A DNA stretch of 64,000 bases from Antedon mediterranea (Eukaryota > Echinodermata > Crinoidea > Comatulida > Antedonidae), in NCBI RefSeq assembly GCF_964355755.1, contig NC_092670.1, positions 29,995,795 through 30,059,794 on the forward strand, in the 5' to 3' direction. Positions 26,871 through 38,596 of this stretch are shown here, one piece after another; position 1 is the first letter of the stretch; each line of letters starts with the position of its first letter. The notes beneath the pieces were generated by a model. It searched no databases. It had not been told where the DNA came from and saw nothing but the letters and a program-made list of their open reading frames with translations. The translations under genes were made by a program, and so were the position numbers.

Positions 26871-28227
26871 GTACGTTACAATGATATTATTTCAATGTTT
26901 AATGTTATTGATGTTATATATTACAATAGATAGTGAAATAATCTCAGATCAGAAGCATTATTTTTTTCATTCATGTTTAATAGTCATACTTTAATTTTCT
27001 ATTTAAAATTTGTTTGATTCATTGAACTAAACAATACGTTAACAGTGTAGTTCCTAACTACTATAGCAGCTACATTTATTGCTTTTACTTTTACCTAATA
27101 GATTAGAATGTATGTTTGTAATAATATGTCATCGTATTTGGTAACAAACTTGTCATATATTATTATAGAAACCGGACCCTGAAAAAACACACTTTACATA
27201 GTAAAGTCATTCGCCCTCGATGTTATCGGATGGCATGTCCAATTGTTGCAATAGGGTTGGTGAAATCTGTCCATAATAGGTTACTTTTCTGTCCATAATA
27301 GGGAACTTTCTGTCCATAATAGGGACTAGAGGGCGCTGTTGTTTGTCCATAATAGGCGAGTTTATTGGAGTAGTGCGCCATCCATTGTGTTGTCCATAAT
27401 AGGTGATTTTGTTGGCGTACTCGATCGTACGTACGTAGTTTATTCGAGAGTAGAAGTAATAGTATTATTAGTTAATACTAATTTGCTTTCTCTTCAAACT
27501 TCAAGGCTACCTACTGTAGGCCTAGCTAGTAGGAGGCCTAATTAGTATAATTATTTAAGTCTCTCTAGCCGCTAGGGCCTAGGCTAGTCCTGTTTTAGAG
27601 TTAGGCTACCTCAGGCATAGATAGTACTACTACTAGCTTAGGCCTAGCTGGAGTCCATTTGTTATTGTCCACTATTACTAATGAAATGTGAGCTTTTTTT
27701 TTCTAGGCCTACCTTACAGCAGGGGGTACCTCCCTGCTACAGTAGGAATAAAAATGACATGGGCTCATATTAGGTAGATAGGTTTCCTACTACAAACCAT
27801 TAGGCCTATCCTCATTATCTGTTTTTTTATTATTTTAATATGAATATTTTACAGATTACTCGTAACTATACTGCCTAACTGCAGGTCAGGTCTGGCGGAC
27901 TAGTCACTATACAGTCTTTTACTAATACCACTGCCACCACCGCCCACTACTATACTTTAAAGACTGAAATCAGCTACTACTAGCCTAGTCTACTAGACCT
28001 ATTGGTAGTTTGTCTTCAAATCACAGACATCTAGATTGCTAGATTGACCTTTTTGTTTTTTTAAATTATTTTTTGAATGAATGAGTCTTATCCAGACAGT
28101 TCGGACAGTTAGTAGGTTGGCAGTATAGTAGAGCCAGAGCTATTGTTACTGTATGTTATTAATTATGTCATCTATTTAAATCTCAATTTTTCCCATGTTT
28201 TTTGCATGTATCAAAGATTGTGTACAG

Positions 28228-28872
28228 CAGCCCACGAAATTCAGAAAAAAGAAGGTCGGCAAAAAATTGCCGACCTTAAATTCGCCAAGGTCGGCAGTCT
28301 CGGCAGTTCTAAAAATAGAAAATTCACCAAGGCCTAACCTCTTGCTAACCTAAAGGGCTAGCTAGGCCTAGCCTCCCTAGCTATATGTTATGCAAAAAGA
28401 ACTAGCAAAATTAACTAAAATATAAAAACCTAACACTAAAATTTACAAGATAAATTCTATTTGATAATTGCTGAACATCATGGTTCTGGAGCTAGCCGTA
28501 CACAGAGGATAGTTGCTTGCTTGGCATAACAGGGTATTCCCCTACACAGGTCTGTCGCACAGCGCTGTGCCCAGCCAGCTTGGTTTTGATAGGAGGAAAG
28601 CATGCAGCTCACACACAAAATGATGTAATGGTTGAGTGAATTCAGGGATCATCTTAATTCTATGGTTTGTTAACTAAACACAACATGGTGGTGAATATGC
28701 CTGTTAATATTTCAATGATACGATCCCTTAAAGTACCATGTTGTTGCTAGGAGGCTTGAAAGGAGGGATCTAGCCTAGTTTCTAGGTCGGCAATCTCTTG
28801 CCGTCCTCTGACAATTTAAGGTCGGCAATAAGGTCGGCAATTGCCGATTGCCGACGTGAAATTCGTGGGCTG
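28228..28872. mobile_element. 645-bp MITE with CAGCCCACGAA termini
   Basis: Ends CAGCCCACGAAATTC and GAATTTCACG-type complement (..GAAATTCGTGGGCTG), with GGTCGGCAATTGCCGA-like subterminal repeats inside. It is flanked by direct GTACAG on both sides (28222-28227, 28873-28878). CAG termini recall hAT elements, but an 8-bp duplication is not clean. Confidence 0.65.
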
Positions 28873-29756
28873 GTACAGTGTATCTTCTGATCAATGTTAT
28901 AGTACAGTAGCATGGACATTTCTATTAACTAGGGTAAGTAACAGATAGGCCCAACCTACAATTGAAGAAAAATACTTTACATACAACCCACTAGGCCTAC
29001 ATCTTTTAGGACATTTTTCAATATGACCAAGATACTGTAAAATCCCAAGAAGAAGCCTATTTAGAAAAAGTATTTGTTTGCAAAAGTAATCTTCGGAAAA
29101 GAAGGATACAATTTAGTCAAACATTTTCAGAGAGACAAACTGAATTTTATCAGTACCGTAGTAGAAAAACTGACAATACATGAAAATTAATTTTTAACAT
29201 TCTGATTTGAAATATTCTATTCATTTGAATTGCTAAGAAATTAAAAGTAGATATTTTTTTTTTATTTCCATTCATTATAAACATTACAATCACAGTACAA
29301 AGAATAGATAAATCCACTAACAAATTCATGCAGACAATATTTCAAAATTTAATTGAATGTTATATTATTAAAGCATTCATTCAATAAAGCATTTGTCTTT
29401 AAAACATTTAATATCAGTTTTCATATAGTGAGTATGGTAATAATTGACTCTAACAACTGGTATAAACTTAAATTTAGTAAAACAATCCTACATATCTTTT
29501 TTTTAAATGCAATAAAATATTTAAACATAACTGTTTCCCACCATACAACATGAAAATTTGTCTCAGCATTACTAAGATTGGAGTTTCTTGCATTATACAA
29601 TACCTTTTTTTTATTATAGGCATACAGATGTTTGATATTCTGCTCATATACAGTATGCTGCTGAAATGAAAAAGTACATCACTTCAACATATTATTTTTG
29701 ATCATAATCATCGATCAATAATTATAGTAATAAACAAAATCATTATGGTGCATTTT

Positions 29757-32700
29757 ATTTATTTATTTTTATTTTTTTTTTTTTTTATTTCATCATATAA
29801 TACATTACAAAGGAAAAACATAATCAAATAAAAAATTAAAATAAAAAGCAACAAACAAAAACAACAAAGATATCCATCTAACAAATTAAATAAAGGTTCA
29901 TAAAAATTATTCTACTCTATAAACCATTTTATATTTGATTTATAAATTCTTCTAATTTTATCCATTTTCTATTAAAAATACTGTCCTCAAAATTCTGATG
30001 ATAAAGAAATTTTTCTGTTTCATAAAACCTTTTTAACTCGTTCATAACCATTTTGATAGTTGGCTTACATTTAACTAGTTTACATTTATAAATAAATGAT
30101 TTTACAATTAGAATAATTGCATTAATGGCTTTTAAATTAAAAAACTGATGCGCATCTTGGTATCCGAAAATTATGCTCTCTTTACTAAAAATAAATTGCA
30201 CTCCAGTTTTTTCTGAAATTTTTTCCTGGAGGAGGTTCCATATCCTTTTTACTATTGGACAATTACAGAACAAATGCTGAATGGTTTCAATTTTACCATC
30301 TCCAAATGAGCACATTGAAGTTTCTTTTATATTCATTTTAAATAATTGTTCATTTGTTGCAATTATTCTATTTACAATTTTATATTGAAAATATATTAAA
30401 GCAATATTCATTGTACACGTATGTGGAGCTAGGTAGATTGTTTTCCATTGTTCGTTATTGAATACAAATTTATTTTCTGCCCATTTCTTTTGTGCTTTCC
30501 ATGATTTAAACATTGAGTTATTTAAAACATCATAAAAAATACGACATCCCTTTCTTTGTTGAAAGAGTACTTTTATGTGAAATGGAATATCTGGCAAAAC
30601 TGTTTTTTTAATTTCACATATCATTAAATTGTTAAATTTTTCCCTAAGAAGCCTTTTTAATCCTATTAATTTTATATAATTTATCTTAATACCATAGGTA
30701 TCTTCGACTTCTTTTTTATTCATAAATTGCCCATTGCTGTTAAACAAATCATTAACAAACAAAATACCTGCTTTTTCCCAATTTCCATATCTTATACATT
30801 CGTTGCCTATTCTTATTACTTCATTATTCCAAATTTGCATTCGTAATAGCTCGTCAACAGACTTTGGATAATGAATAGAAATAAAATTACTCCATGCATC
30901 TATTACCTCTTTCCAGAAGAGAATTTTAACATTATCTCTAATGCTGGACAGACGTTTACAATTCGTTTCAAGTTGCATAGAGTTAGACAAATTTGTTATG
31001 TACTTAAATAGCTTAAATATTGGGTTGTCTTCGGATTTATTGTTGAAAATTCTACGCAACCAAGTTATTTTTAATGACATAAAAAAAAAGTTCAAATCTA
31101 CCATTCTTAATCCACCATGTAAGTAATCACTTTTCATCTGATGCCGGTTTATTTTATCAGGTTTGTTTTGCCAAATAAAACGAAAAAATAAATTATTAAG
31201 ACGTACTACGTATTCATTTGATGGGTTCGGTAAGGACATGATCATATGAATGAGTTTTGGTAACAAGAGTGATTTAATAATAGTTATTTTACCAATTACT
31301 GTCAAGTTTCGTTTAGACCATTGGTTTATCATACGCTCTATCGTTAAAAACACTCTTTCATAGTTTACATTAATCATTTGAACTGCATCTAATGAAAAGT
31401 CAATACCTAAAATTGAAAATATGGCATTGCCTATCCAGTTTATCTTTTTTCTTGTTTTTAACCTTACATTGCTACCTCTCTTACTACCTATCCATACAAC
31501 TTTTGTTTTTTCTTCATTTATTCTTAAACCGGAAATACTCTCGTATGTATCCAGTGTATCGAGTGTTGCATGCAGTGATGCTTCAGACCCATCAAGTATA
31601 ATGGTAGTGTCGTCTGCATATTGAGATATTGTATATTCCTCATCTCTAATTTTAACTCCCTTAATTAGTTTGTTTTGCTTTATTAAATTATTCAATATTT
31701 CTGCACAAATTATAAAAATATATGGAGAAAGAGGGTCTCCTTGTCTACAGCCTCTTTCAATTTTAAAACGATTTGACATAGCACCGTTAACATTAACTGA
31801 GGAATACATTTCCGAATAAAAAATTGTAATCCACCTTCTAATAGACTCGCCAAAGTTAAACATTTCCATGGCTCTATCAATGAATATATGTGAAACAGAG
31901 TCGAAGGCTTTTTCGAAGTCAATTAATAATAGCATACCGGGAATCTTTAACTGTTCACTAAGACATATAATGTCATTCATTAGTCTAATATTTTCGCCAA
32001 TAAATCTATCTGGCATAAAACCGTTTTGCTCTCTACTTATAATATGACTTAATACATTCTTTATTCGATTAGCTATACATCCAGACGCTAACTTATAGGT
32101 GATGCTTAATAGTGATATAGGTCGCCAATTTTTTAGAAGGTCCCTTGGTTTATTCGGTTTAGGTATAAGCGTTATGATTCCAATTTGTTGAGATTGAGAT
32201 AGTTTTCCGTTCTTATACACCCAATCGAGCATTCTAACTAAATAACCACTAATATTAATCCAGAAAAATTTAAAGAATTCGGCGGAGAAACCATCTTGTC
32301 CGGGACTTTTATTGTTTTTCATATTTTTAAGAACTTGTAATATTTCATCAATTGTTAATGGCCCTTCAATTTCCTCCTTTTGTTTTTGTGATAATTTTGT
32401 CATACTATTTTTTTCAAATATTGTTTTCATAGTTACAAGATCAATTTTAACGTCTTTGTTTTTGTACAATTTGTTATAATAACTTTCTACATTCTTTATA
32501 ATTTGTTTATTATCAGTTATATCCTGACCCATTTCCCTCCTAATTTTATTCAAACTTTTATTTACAATCTTTTTTTTCTCCAAATTAAGGAAGAAAGAAG
32601 ATGGTTTTTCCCCTTGTTCCACCAACTGAGCTCGCGATCTCAGCATGATCCCTTCAATTTTAACCATACGTAATTGTTGTAATTCAATCTTTATGGAATT

Positions 32701-33048
32701 TAGCTCTTCAATATTGTTGTCCATTTCTGGACCAATTTGAAGTTCATCCATCTTTCTTTCAATTACATTAATTTTATCTTCTAATTCTTTTTCTCGCTTT
32801 TCATTTTCTTTTTTTAACCTTGAGGAGAACGAAATTGTTTTGCCTCTTATTCCTAAGAGCAACATTTCAAAAAATAATGCATCATTAATAGAAAGGGACA
32901 AATCTGAGACTGGGATATCCTTAATTGTGTCTCTTTTGTATGGCGACGCAGCATATCGTTCTGTAATTGTTTGGATTTCTTTTTTAACTATTTTATTTAT
33001 CCTTGCTATTTTTTAAATTGTAGTTTAACCATGTTTTTACACTTTTAA
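29757..33048 (-). mobile_element. L1/Tx1-like LINE, 5'-truncated
   Basis: Minus-strand LINE with an intact ORF2 3' part and an A-rich 3' tail (29757-29795 on the + strand reads as T/A runs). The reading frame is open upstream of the 990-codon frame until a stop at 33046-33048. No endonuclease domain is found above that, so it is 5'-truncated or frameshifted there. Confidence 0.75.
29929..32901 (-). CDS. LINE ORF2: reverse transcriptase and C-terminal zinc-knuckle region
   Basis: 990 codons without a stop. The displayed start is TTG and the frame continues upstream, so the true start is lost. Motifs in order: SPGQDGFSAEF, NWRPISLLS, IDFEKAFDSV (catalytic Asp), GCRQGDPLSP, SQYADDTTI (catalytic YADD), then a C-terminal CSFGDGK...HLFCNCPIVKRIW zinc-knuckle typical of L1/Tx1-group ORF2. 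The upstream endonuclease is missing. The frame is open over its full length, suggesting a fairly young insertion, but the element cannot be complete. Confidence 0.85.
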   Translation of the reverse strand: MSLSINDALFFEMLLLGIRGKTISFSSRLKKENEKREKELEDKINVIERKMDELQIGPEMDNNIEELNSIKIELQQLRMVKIEGIMLRSRAQLVEQGEKPSSFFLNLEKKKIVNKSLNKIRREMGQDITDNKQIIKNVESYYNKLYKNKDVKIDLVTMKTIFEKNSMTKLSQKQKEEIEGPLTIDEILQVLKNMKNNKSPGQDGFSAEFFKFFWINISGYLVRMLDWVYKNGKLSQSQQIGIITLIPKPNKPRDLLKNWRPISLLSITYKLASGCIANRIKNVLSHIISREQNGFMPDRFIGENIRLMNDIICLSEQLKIPGMLLLIDFEKAFDSVSHIFIDRAMEMFNFGESIRRWITIFYSEMYSSVNVNGAMSNRFKIERGCRQGDPLSPYIFIICAEILNNLIKQNKLIKGVKIRDEEYTISQYADDTTIILDGSEASLHATLDTLDTYESISGLRINEEKTKVVWIGSKRGSNVRLKTRKKINWIGNAIFSILGIDFSLDAVQMINVNYERVFLTIERMINQWSKRNLTVIGKITIIKSLLLPKLIHMIMSLPNPSNEYVVRLNNLFFRFIWQNKPDKINRHQMKSDYLHGGLRMVDLNFFFMSLKITWLRRIFNNKSEDNPIFKLFKYITNLSNSMQLETNCKRLSSIRDNVKILFWKEVIDAWSNFISIHYPKSVDELLRMQIWNNEVIRIGNECIRYGNWEKAGILFVNDLFNSNGQFMNKKEVEDTYGIKINYIKLIGLKRLLREKFNNLMICEIKKTVLPDIPFHIKVLFQQRKGCRIFYDVLNNSMFKSWKAQKKWAENKFVFNNEQWKTIYLAPHTCTMNIALIYFQYKIVNRIIATNEQLFKMNIKETSMCSFGDGKIETIQHLFCNCPIVKRIWNLLQEKISEKTGVQFIFSKESIIFGYQDAHQFFNLKAINAIILIVKSFIYKCKLVKCKPTIKMVMNELKRFYETEKFLYHQNFEDSIFNRKWIKLEEFINQI

Positions 33049-33501
33049 AAATAATATAATTCAGTATTTTTTAAATGTGATTTAGATTTTGAATAAACTG
33101 TTCTGAATACAGGACAAAGGTGTTGATTGTACACAGCGTGTATGTAAACTTGATTTATTGTCGTATTTCTTATTAGTATTAAACATTAAAATTGATTCAT
33201 TTAATTAAACAATATAATAAATGGATGAGATGTGCTGCTGTTGATCCACTTTAGACTGGGATGGTTTGTCATTGAGCTATGTGGATCCAGAATTTTGAAA
33301 TAGGGGAGGACCTAAAATGACGAAATGAAGTGCTGAACTGTGATGTCTTTTTCAATATTAAATTGATTTTTATTATTACTGTTAACAAAACAAAATAAGT
33401 CCAAAGAAAAAAAAATACAACAATACATTGAAACACCAATGCATTTATAAAAATAACAGTTTACATTTCATTATCTTAAAAAAATAAAACTTTATCAATA
33501 T

Positions 33502-33634
33502 TGTTACGGGCTCGCTCGTTAGGCTGAAACCAACAATAAGAACATAACAAAACACGTTGTAGTTGTCGTCCATCTTTATTCATCTCTTCTCTTTTACTCT
33601 AGAGGGCTCACTTCTGTGTGACAAACCCATCACA
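33502..33634 (-). repeat. LTR element copy 1, 3' LTR
   Basis: 133 bp, TGTGATGGGTTTGTCACACA start and CGAGCGAGCCCGTAACA end in element orientation. It contains AATAAA in ATGAATAAAGATGG. Identical to the partner at 38962-39094. Confidence 0.85.
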
Positions 33635-33897
33635 CACCCCCACTTAAAGAAAGTTTGATATGATTAAAGTTATAACGGTTTACTATAACATCTTAAATCT
33701 TTTCTTATACAGTAGTTATTTTAACAGGTCGTTGATATGAATTTACTTCAACTGCTTCTTTAAAATTTCACAAGTTCTAATTACTTTAAATCCGTGTATG
33801 CCATTAATGCATCACTCTATCACAACTAACATATTATAATTAAATAAACACTTTTAAAATCACCAACACTTTTAAAATCATTTCATGCAAGTTTTAT

Positions 33898-35529
33898 CTA
33901 AACTCTTGACAAAGCGTCAGCTACAACATTGTCTTTTCCTCTGATATGATGAATTTCCAGATTCATTTCTTGAACTGCTAAGCTCCATCTCAACAAGCGT
34001 TGATTCTTGTCCTTCATTCTTGCCAAGAACGTTAATGGGTTGTGGTCAGTCCAAACTACAATTGGAACTGGAGTAGATCCAAGATACACTTCAAAGTGCT
34101 TTAACGCTGACATCAAAGCCAATGTCTCCTTCTCAACAGTAGAATAACGTTTCTCATGCTGGTTGAATTTTCTTGAGTAGAAACACACAGGCTTGTCAAC
34201 ACCATTCTCGTCTGTTTGCGCCAACACAGCACCAGAACCAACATCACTGGCATCAATCATCAACGAGAACTGTTTATCAAATTGTGGAGCCATCAACACC
34301 GGTTCGTTTGATAACATCGCTTTAACTTTAATGAACGCATTATTGCATTCCTCCAACCACACAAAACTTGCATTCTTTTTCAGCAGATTCGTTAATGGAG
34401 CTACAAGCGTTGAGAAACTTCTGCAAAAACGTCGATAAAACCCAGCCATTCCCAGGAACCGCATTAACTCCTGCTTACTCTTTGGAACTGGGAAATCACA
34501 GACTGCCTTAATCTTAGCACTTAATGGTTTCACTTTTCCGCAACCAACTTTATGACCTAAGAACACAATTTCTGCACAGGAAAACTCGCTTTTCACCAAA
34601 TTTACTGTCAACTTCGCAGCTGTCAACCTGTCAAACAATGCCTTAATTCTCTGCAAATGGACATCCCATGTATCACTATAAACAACCAAATCGTCTATAT
34701 AAGCTTCACAGCCCTCCAACCCTGAAATACACGCAACTGGTGTTGACGTACAGGTATCACTTTTATTTCTCGCTGTGTATGGTTTCAACATGTTTATATG
34801 ACACAGTCGCTTCTTCTTACGCCTATCTGGAGTATCTAACACATAGTCAACTTCTCCTACTCTTTCTAATACTTTGTAAGGACCAGCAAATCTTGCAGAT
34901 AATGGTTGACTGGGAAGAGGCAACATAACTAACACTTCATCACCTGAATTAAAGCTTCTCTTTTCTGATTTCCTATCAAACAATCTCTTCATTTTACCCT
35001 GAGCCTTCACAAGATTCTTTCTAGCCATCTCACGAGCACGATTTAATCGATCACGAAATTCAGACACATAATCTAGTATCGATACAGACTCTTCTGCATA
35101 CCCTAACAGCCTTTCTTTGACTATTTTAAGAGGGCCTCGGACCGAATGACCATACACCAACTCAAATGGGCTAAACCCTAAGGACTCTTGCACTGTTTCA
35201 CGAACAGCGAATAACAATAAGGGAACTCCCTCATCCCATTCCTTTTCACATTGAAAACAATAGGTTTTAATCATATTCTTAAGTGTTTGATGAAATCTCT
35301 CAAGTGCCCCTTGAGACTGTGGATGGTAAGCACTTGAACTTATATGGGCAACACCTAACTGCTCTAAGACTTGTTTAAATATCTTTGACATGAAGTTTGA
35401 TCCTTGATCGGACTGAACAGCTTTAGGCAATCCTACCCATGTAAAGAATTTTACCAATGCTTTAACAACATTCTTAGCTGTAATACGCCTAAGAGGAATC
35501 GCTTCTGGAAACCTACTTGATGCACACAT
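33898..35529 (-). CDS. LTR copy 1: integrase C-terminal part, deleted RT, RNase H
   Basis: 543 codons. The N-terminal half has the rest of the integrase core: AVQSDQGSNF (second acidic residue) and YHPQSQGALERFHQTLK (catalytic Glu), then its C-terminal domain. The frame then jumps at TPVAC/ISGLEG into the RT around AYIDDLVVYS. The RT fingers and first catalytic Asp seen in copy 2 are missing. RNase H follows with LMIDASDVGSGAV, EKETLALMSALKHFE, VWTDHNPL and DNVVADALSRV. Reverse transcription cannot be self-supplied. Confidence 0.82.
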   Translation of the reverse strand: MCASSRFPEAIPLRRITAKNVVKALVKFFTWVGLPKAVQSDQGSNFMSKIFKQVLEQLGVAHISSSAYHPQSQGALERFHQTLKNMIKTYCFQCEKEWDEGVPLLLFAVRETVQESLGFSPFELVYGHSVRGPLKIVKERLLGYAEESVSILDYVSEFRDRLNRAREMARKNLVKAQGKMKRLFDRKSEKRSFNSGDEVLVMLPLPSQPLSARFAGPYKVLERVGEVDYVLDTPDRRKKKRLCHINMLKPYTARNKSDTCTSTPVACISGLEGCEAYIDDLVVYSDTWDVHLQRIKALFDRLTAAKLTVNLVKSEFSCAEIVFLGHKVGCGKVKPLSAKIKAVCDFPVPKSKQELMRFLGMAGFYRRFCRSFSTLVAPLTNLLKKNASFVWLEECNNAFIKVKAMLSNEPVLMAPQFDKQFSLMIDASDVGSGAVLAQTDENGVDKPVCFYSRKFNQHEKRYSTVEKETLALMSALKHFEVYLGSTPVPIVVWTDHNPLTFLARMKDKNQRLLRWSLAVQEMNLEIHHIRGKDNVVADALSRV

Positions 35530-35550
35530 TATTGTTAATAGATACTCATT

Positions 35551-37464
35551 TCAATTTTTAGTACGTGGTAATGGACCCACACAATCAACAATAACCCTTG
35601 AAAATGGTTCACCGAATGCAGGAATAGGCTTAAGTGGGGTTACTGGAACCTTTTGATTAGGCTTCCCCACTACCTGACACGCATGACAGGATTTACAATA
35701 GTTAGACACATCTTTTCTAAGACCTGACCAAAAGAAATGCCTGAGAATTTTGTCTACCGTTTTATTGACACCTAAATGCCCTGAAAGAGGATCATCATGC
35801 GCAATACCAATAATATCCTGACGGTATCCACTAGGAATAACTATCTGGTGAATCTCATTCCAAACATCACTACTTGGAATATTTGGTGGCCTCCACTTAC
35901 GCATAAGTATGCCATCCTTTATATAATAACAAACAGGAACAATAAACATTTCCTCTACAGAAAGAGCTTGCTGACCAAATGACACCAAATCAGGATCTTT
36001 ACTCTGCTCTTCCACTAACCTGGACCGATTGAGAACTGTCGGACCGAAATCACACACTTTTGGGTGCTGTTGTTCAGCCTGGGCAGTGTGTGACTCGGGA
36101 CCTGAGAACACAGCCTCTTGGGAAACGCGATCCGTAATGTCTCCGTAAAAACTATCACATAAGTCAATACTCTCATCCTCATCTATGATTTTATTTGCCA
36201 TAGATCGCGTCACCGCACATGATGGAAACACATGTGATAATTCTTTCTCTAAACACACCGTGCTTTCGTCTTCAACAGGACTCTTGCACACAACCGGTTC
36301 TACTGTCACTCTGTCTCCGGCCAAATCATTCCCCAAAAGGAGTGTGACACCCCATACTGGAAGACTCGGAACGACACCGACAACAAAATCTCCGCTAACA
36401 ATATCTGTTTCAATCCGAATTACATGAAGTGGGACTTCCTTATAACCCCCTTCAACACCTTGAATGAGCACACTTGCTCCAGCAGAAGACTCGTTTGAAA
36501 ATGACAATGCTGATTCTATTATCAGGGATTGTGACGCCCCTGTGTCTCTTAAGACACGAACTTTACTCAGATTCACATCGTTGATCAATGCTACAGAACC
36601 AGTAGAGAGGAAAGGCTTAAATAGCTTTCGCACTTTTTCCGGACCTGAAGATTGGATCAACTTCTCACATTCATCAACGTCATGACTCGCTGTCACTTTC
36701 AACGGGACTGTATTTACTAACGTGTTTGGAAGTGATTGGGGTTTCTTATTATCCCCTTTAGATTTGCTTTGAAACAGCCAGCAATCTGCCTTTATATGAC
36801 CCTTTTTCTTGCAGTAAAAACAAGTTCTGACAAATTTACTACTACTATTAACTGTAGTTTTCTGACTTTGGACCTTAGAATCATCAACAGATTTGGAAAC
36901 CGATTTGGTATCCACCACCTTGTGCGTGAGCACATAATTATCGGCAACAGAAGCCGCTTTCATTAAATTATCCACTTTCTGCTCCTCTAGATGTGTACGA
37001 ACTTCAGTAGGGGAACAAGATTTAAACTTCTCAACTAACATAAGCTCACGAAGCTTTCCAAATTCACCCTTTACTCCTTCCGAACTACACCATCTATCAA
37101 CAAGAATCTGCTTCTTACGTGCAAATTCTGTAAACGTTTGATCATAAGGTTTACCTAAGTTCCTAAATTTCTGACGATACGCCTCTGGAACTAACTCATA
37201 AGCTGACAAAACAGCAGTTTTAACCGCATCATAGCTTTCACATTGATCATCAGCCAATGCAGAAAATACCTCTTGGGCTTTACCCACAAGAGCAGTTTGT
37301 AACAACACAGTCCAGTGTCTAGCAGGCCACTTTAATCTATTAGCAATTTTCTCAAAAGCTAAAAAATATGTCTCTGCCTCGTCCTCATTAAACTTGGGAA
37401 CCCATTTAATATTCTGAGTAATCTCTGAATCATTAGGTGTAGAAACCCGTGTGGTGTGACCCAT
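35551..37464 (-). CDS. LTR copy 1: gag C-terminal part, protease and integrase N-terminal part
   Basis: 637 codons. Capsid-like region, then a CCHC zinc knuckle (CFYCKKKGHIKADCW), a protease RDTGASQSLI motif, a linker, and the integrase HHCC finger (GHLGVNKTVDKILRHFFW with CKSCHAC) plus the first core Asp (VIVDCVGPLP). It ends at a TGA just past the integrase start, where copy 2 has GGA. So one substitution separates it from the 543-codon frame. Gag upstream is cut off by the mobile element at 37509-38311. Confidence 0.82.
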   Translation of the reverse strand: MGHTTRVSTPNDSEITQNIKWVPKFNEDEAETYFLAFEKIANRLKWPARHWTVLLQTALVGKAQEVFSALADDQCESYDAVKTAVLSAYELVPEAYRQKFRNLGKPYDQTFTEFARKKQILVDRWCSSEGVKGEFGKLRELMLVEKFKSCSPTEVRTHLEEQKVDNLMKAASVADNYVLTHKVVDTKSVSKSVDDSKVQSQKTTVNSSSKFVRTCFYCKKKGHIKADCWLFQSKSKGDNKKPQSLPNTLVNTVPLKVTASHDVDECEKLIQSSGPEKVRKLFKPFLSTGSVALINDVNLSKVRVLRDTGASQSLIIESALSFSNESSAGASVLIQGVEGGYKEVPLHVIRIETDIVSGDFVVGVVPSLPVWGVTLLLGNDLAGDRVTVEPVVCKSPVEDESTVCLEKELSHVFPSCAVTRSMANKIIDEDESIDLCDSFYGDITDRVSQEAVFSGPESHTAQAEQQHPKVCDFGPTVLNRSRLVEEQSKDPDLVSFGQQALSVEEMFIVPVCYYIKDGILMRKWRPPNIPSSDVWNEIHQIVIPSGYRQDIIGIAHDDPLSGHLGVNKTVDKILRHFFWSGLRKDVSNYCKSCHACQVVGKPNQKVPVTPLKPIPAFGEPFSRVIVDCVGPLPRTKN

Positions 37465-37508
37465 TTGGTTAGCTAATTCTAATTTCCTTAACTCAAATTC
37501 ATGTTTTT

Positions 37509-38311
37509 AGTCGCGTGGAAGCGACTCTATAGTTCACTATGTCGGTCGGTCGGTCTGTCTGTCTGTCTGTCGGTCTGTCGGTCGGTCTGTCTGTCTGTCG
37601 GTCCGGTATCACTATGCGTTTTATCGCTTTATGACCTTATCTTGATATCAGTTTAATCTAGCTAAGTCAATTTTTCACAGAATATTCCTTATGGCCAGGA
37701 ATCGATGTGGTTATGTTTTCACGGTGCGCAATAAAAAATTACGCGGTCTACGCACGATTTAACGAAATCACGTTTGTAATCATATCTTAACAACCATGAA
37801 TCACAATTAAATAAAATTTGGTACTCATAAATTTCAGGGCATAAATCATCATATGGCAATACAATTACGTGCGTAGCGCATGTAACGCATGCGTAAGCGC
37901 GCTTAAAATTTTCAAAATTTATTTTCGATGAAATAAGAGTACGTTTCAGGCAATTTTAAGCGTTTACAAAATTGCCATGAGTGCGCAGATTTTTGCGCGC
38001 GCACTGCGCGTTAAATGTTATTGCGCACTCTTCTTGCCCGATTTCTGTTTTCTTGACTTGCTTTTCAACTCGAAATTACGTTATACGAGCACGTCAAAAG
38101 TGACAGGCTACGCACGTGTAAATTAAAAAAATATAAATGTTTTTAAATATTTCAACATTTTTAAACATGTTCAGTAATTTCGGTCAGTATAGTTCACTAT
38201 GTCGGTCGGTCCGTCTGTCTGTCGGTCTGTCTGTCTGTCGGTCTGTCTGTTTGTCTGTCGGTCTGGTATCACTATGCATTGTAGCACGCGACTTAATGGC
38301 TGTTGGCCTTG
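37509..38311 (+). mobile_element. Helentron/HINE-like element, copy 3, inside LTR copy 1 gag
   Basis: An 803-bp long form with an AGTCGCGTGGAAGCGACT left end, two GTCTGTCG arrays and a GGCTGTTGGCCTTG right end. The uninterrupted gag in LTR copy 2 (about 42540) shows the insertion lies in a T run with only TT duplicated. Its host has identical LTRs, so this insertion is recent. Confidence 0.8.
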
Positions 38312-38319
38312 TTCTTTTT

Positions 38320-38596
38320 CCATTTCTCTTTGAGTTTGCATCTCTATTTTTCTTCTTTCAAAAATCAATTTTTCACGTTCCAACTCAATTCTAGCCAACT
38401 CGACCTCATTCCCCGCAGTTTTTACGGATTCATGAGTAATTAAACCAACATGATTTCCAATCACATTTATCAAGTCATATTTATTCATGGAATCATTTAT
38501 AGATGCTCCAACCCTAGTACCTAGGAGTCGCAAACGCTCCTCTGATAGCTGAGCTACCACCTCAATGGACATCCAAAAATTCCTCGTCAAAATCAC
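38320..38596 (-). pseudogene. LTR copy 1: gag N-terminal part
   Basis: Encodes SIEVVAQLSEERLRLLGTR and an acidic/basic coiled-coil-like stretch (ELARIELEREKLIFERRK). It matches copy 2 at 42290-42514. The frame runs into the Helentron-like insert, which separates it from the capsid part at 37464. Confidence 0.7.

Noticed and set aside
28143-28337. 64-codon frame
   Set aside because: Lies partly in the CAGCCCACGAA MITE and shows no domain.
34193-36966. Plus-strand frames within 34-37 kb
   Set aside because: Antisense to the LTR element copy 1 pol and gag frames; the same shadows appear opposite copy 2.
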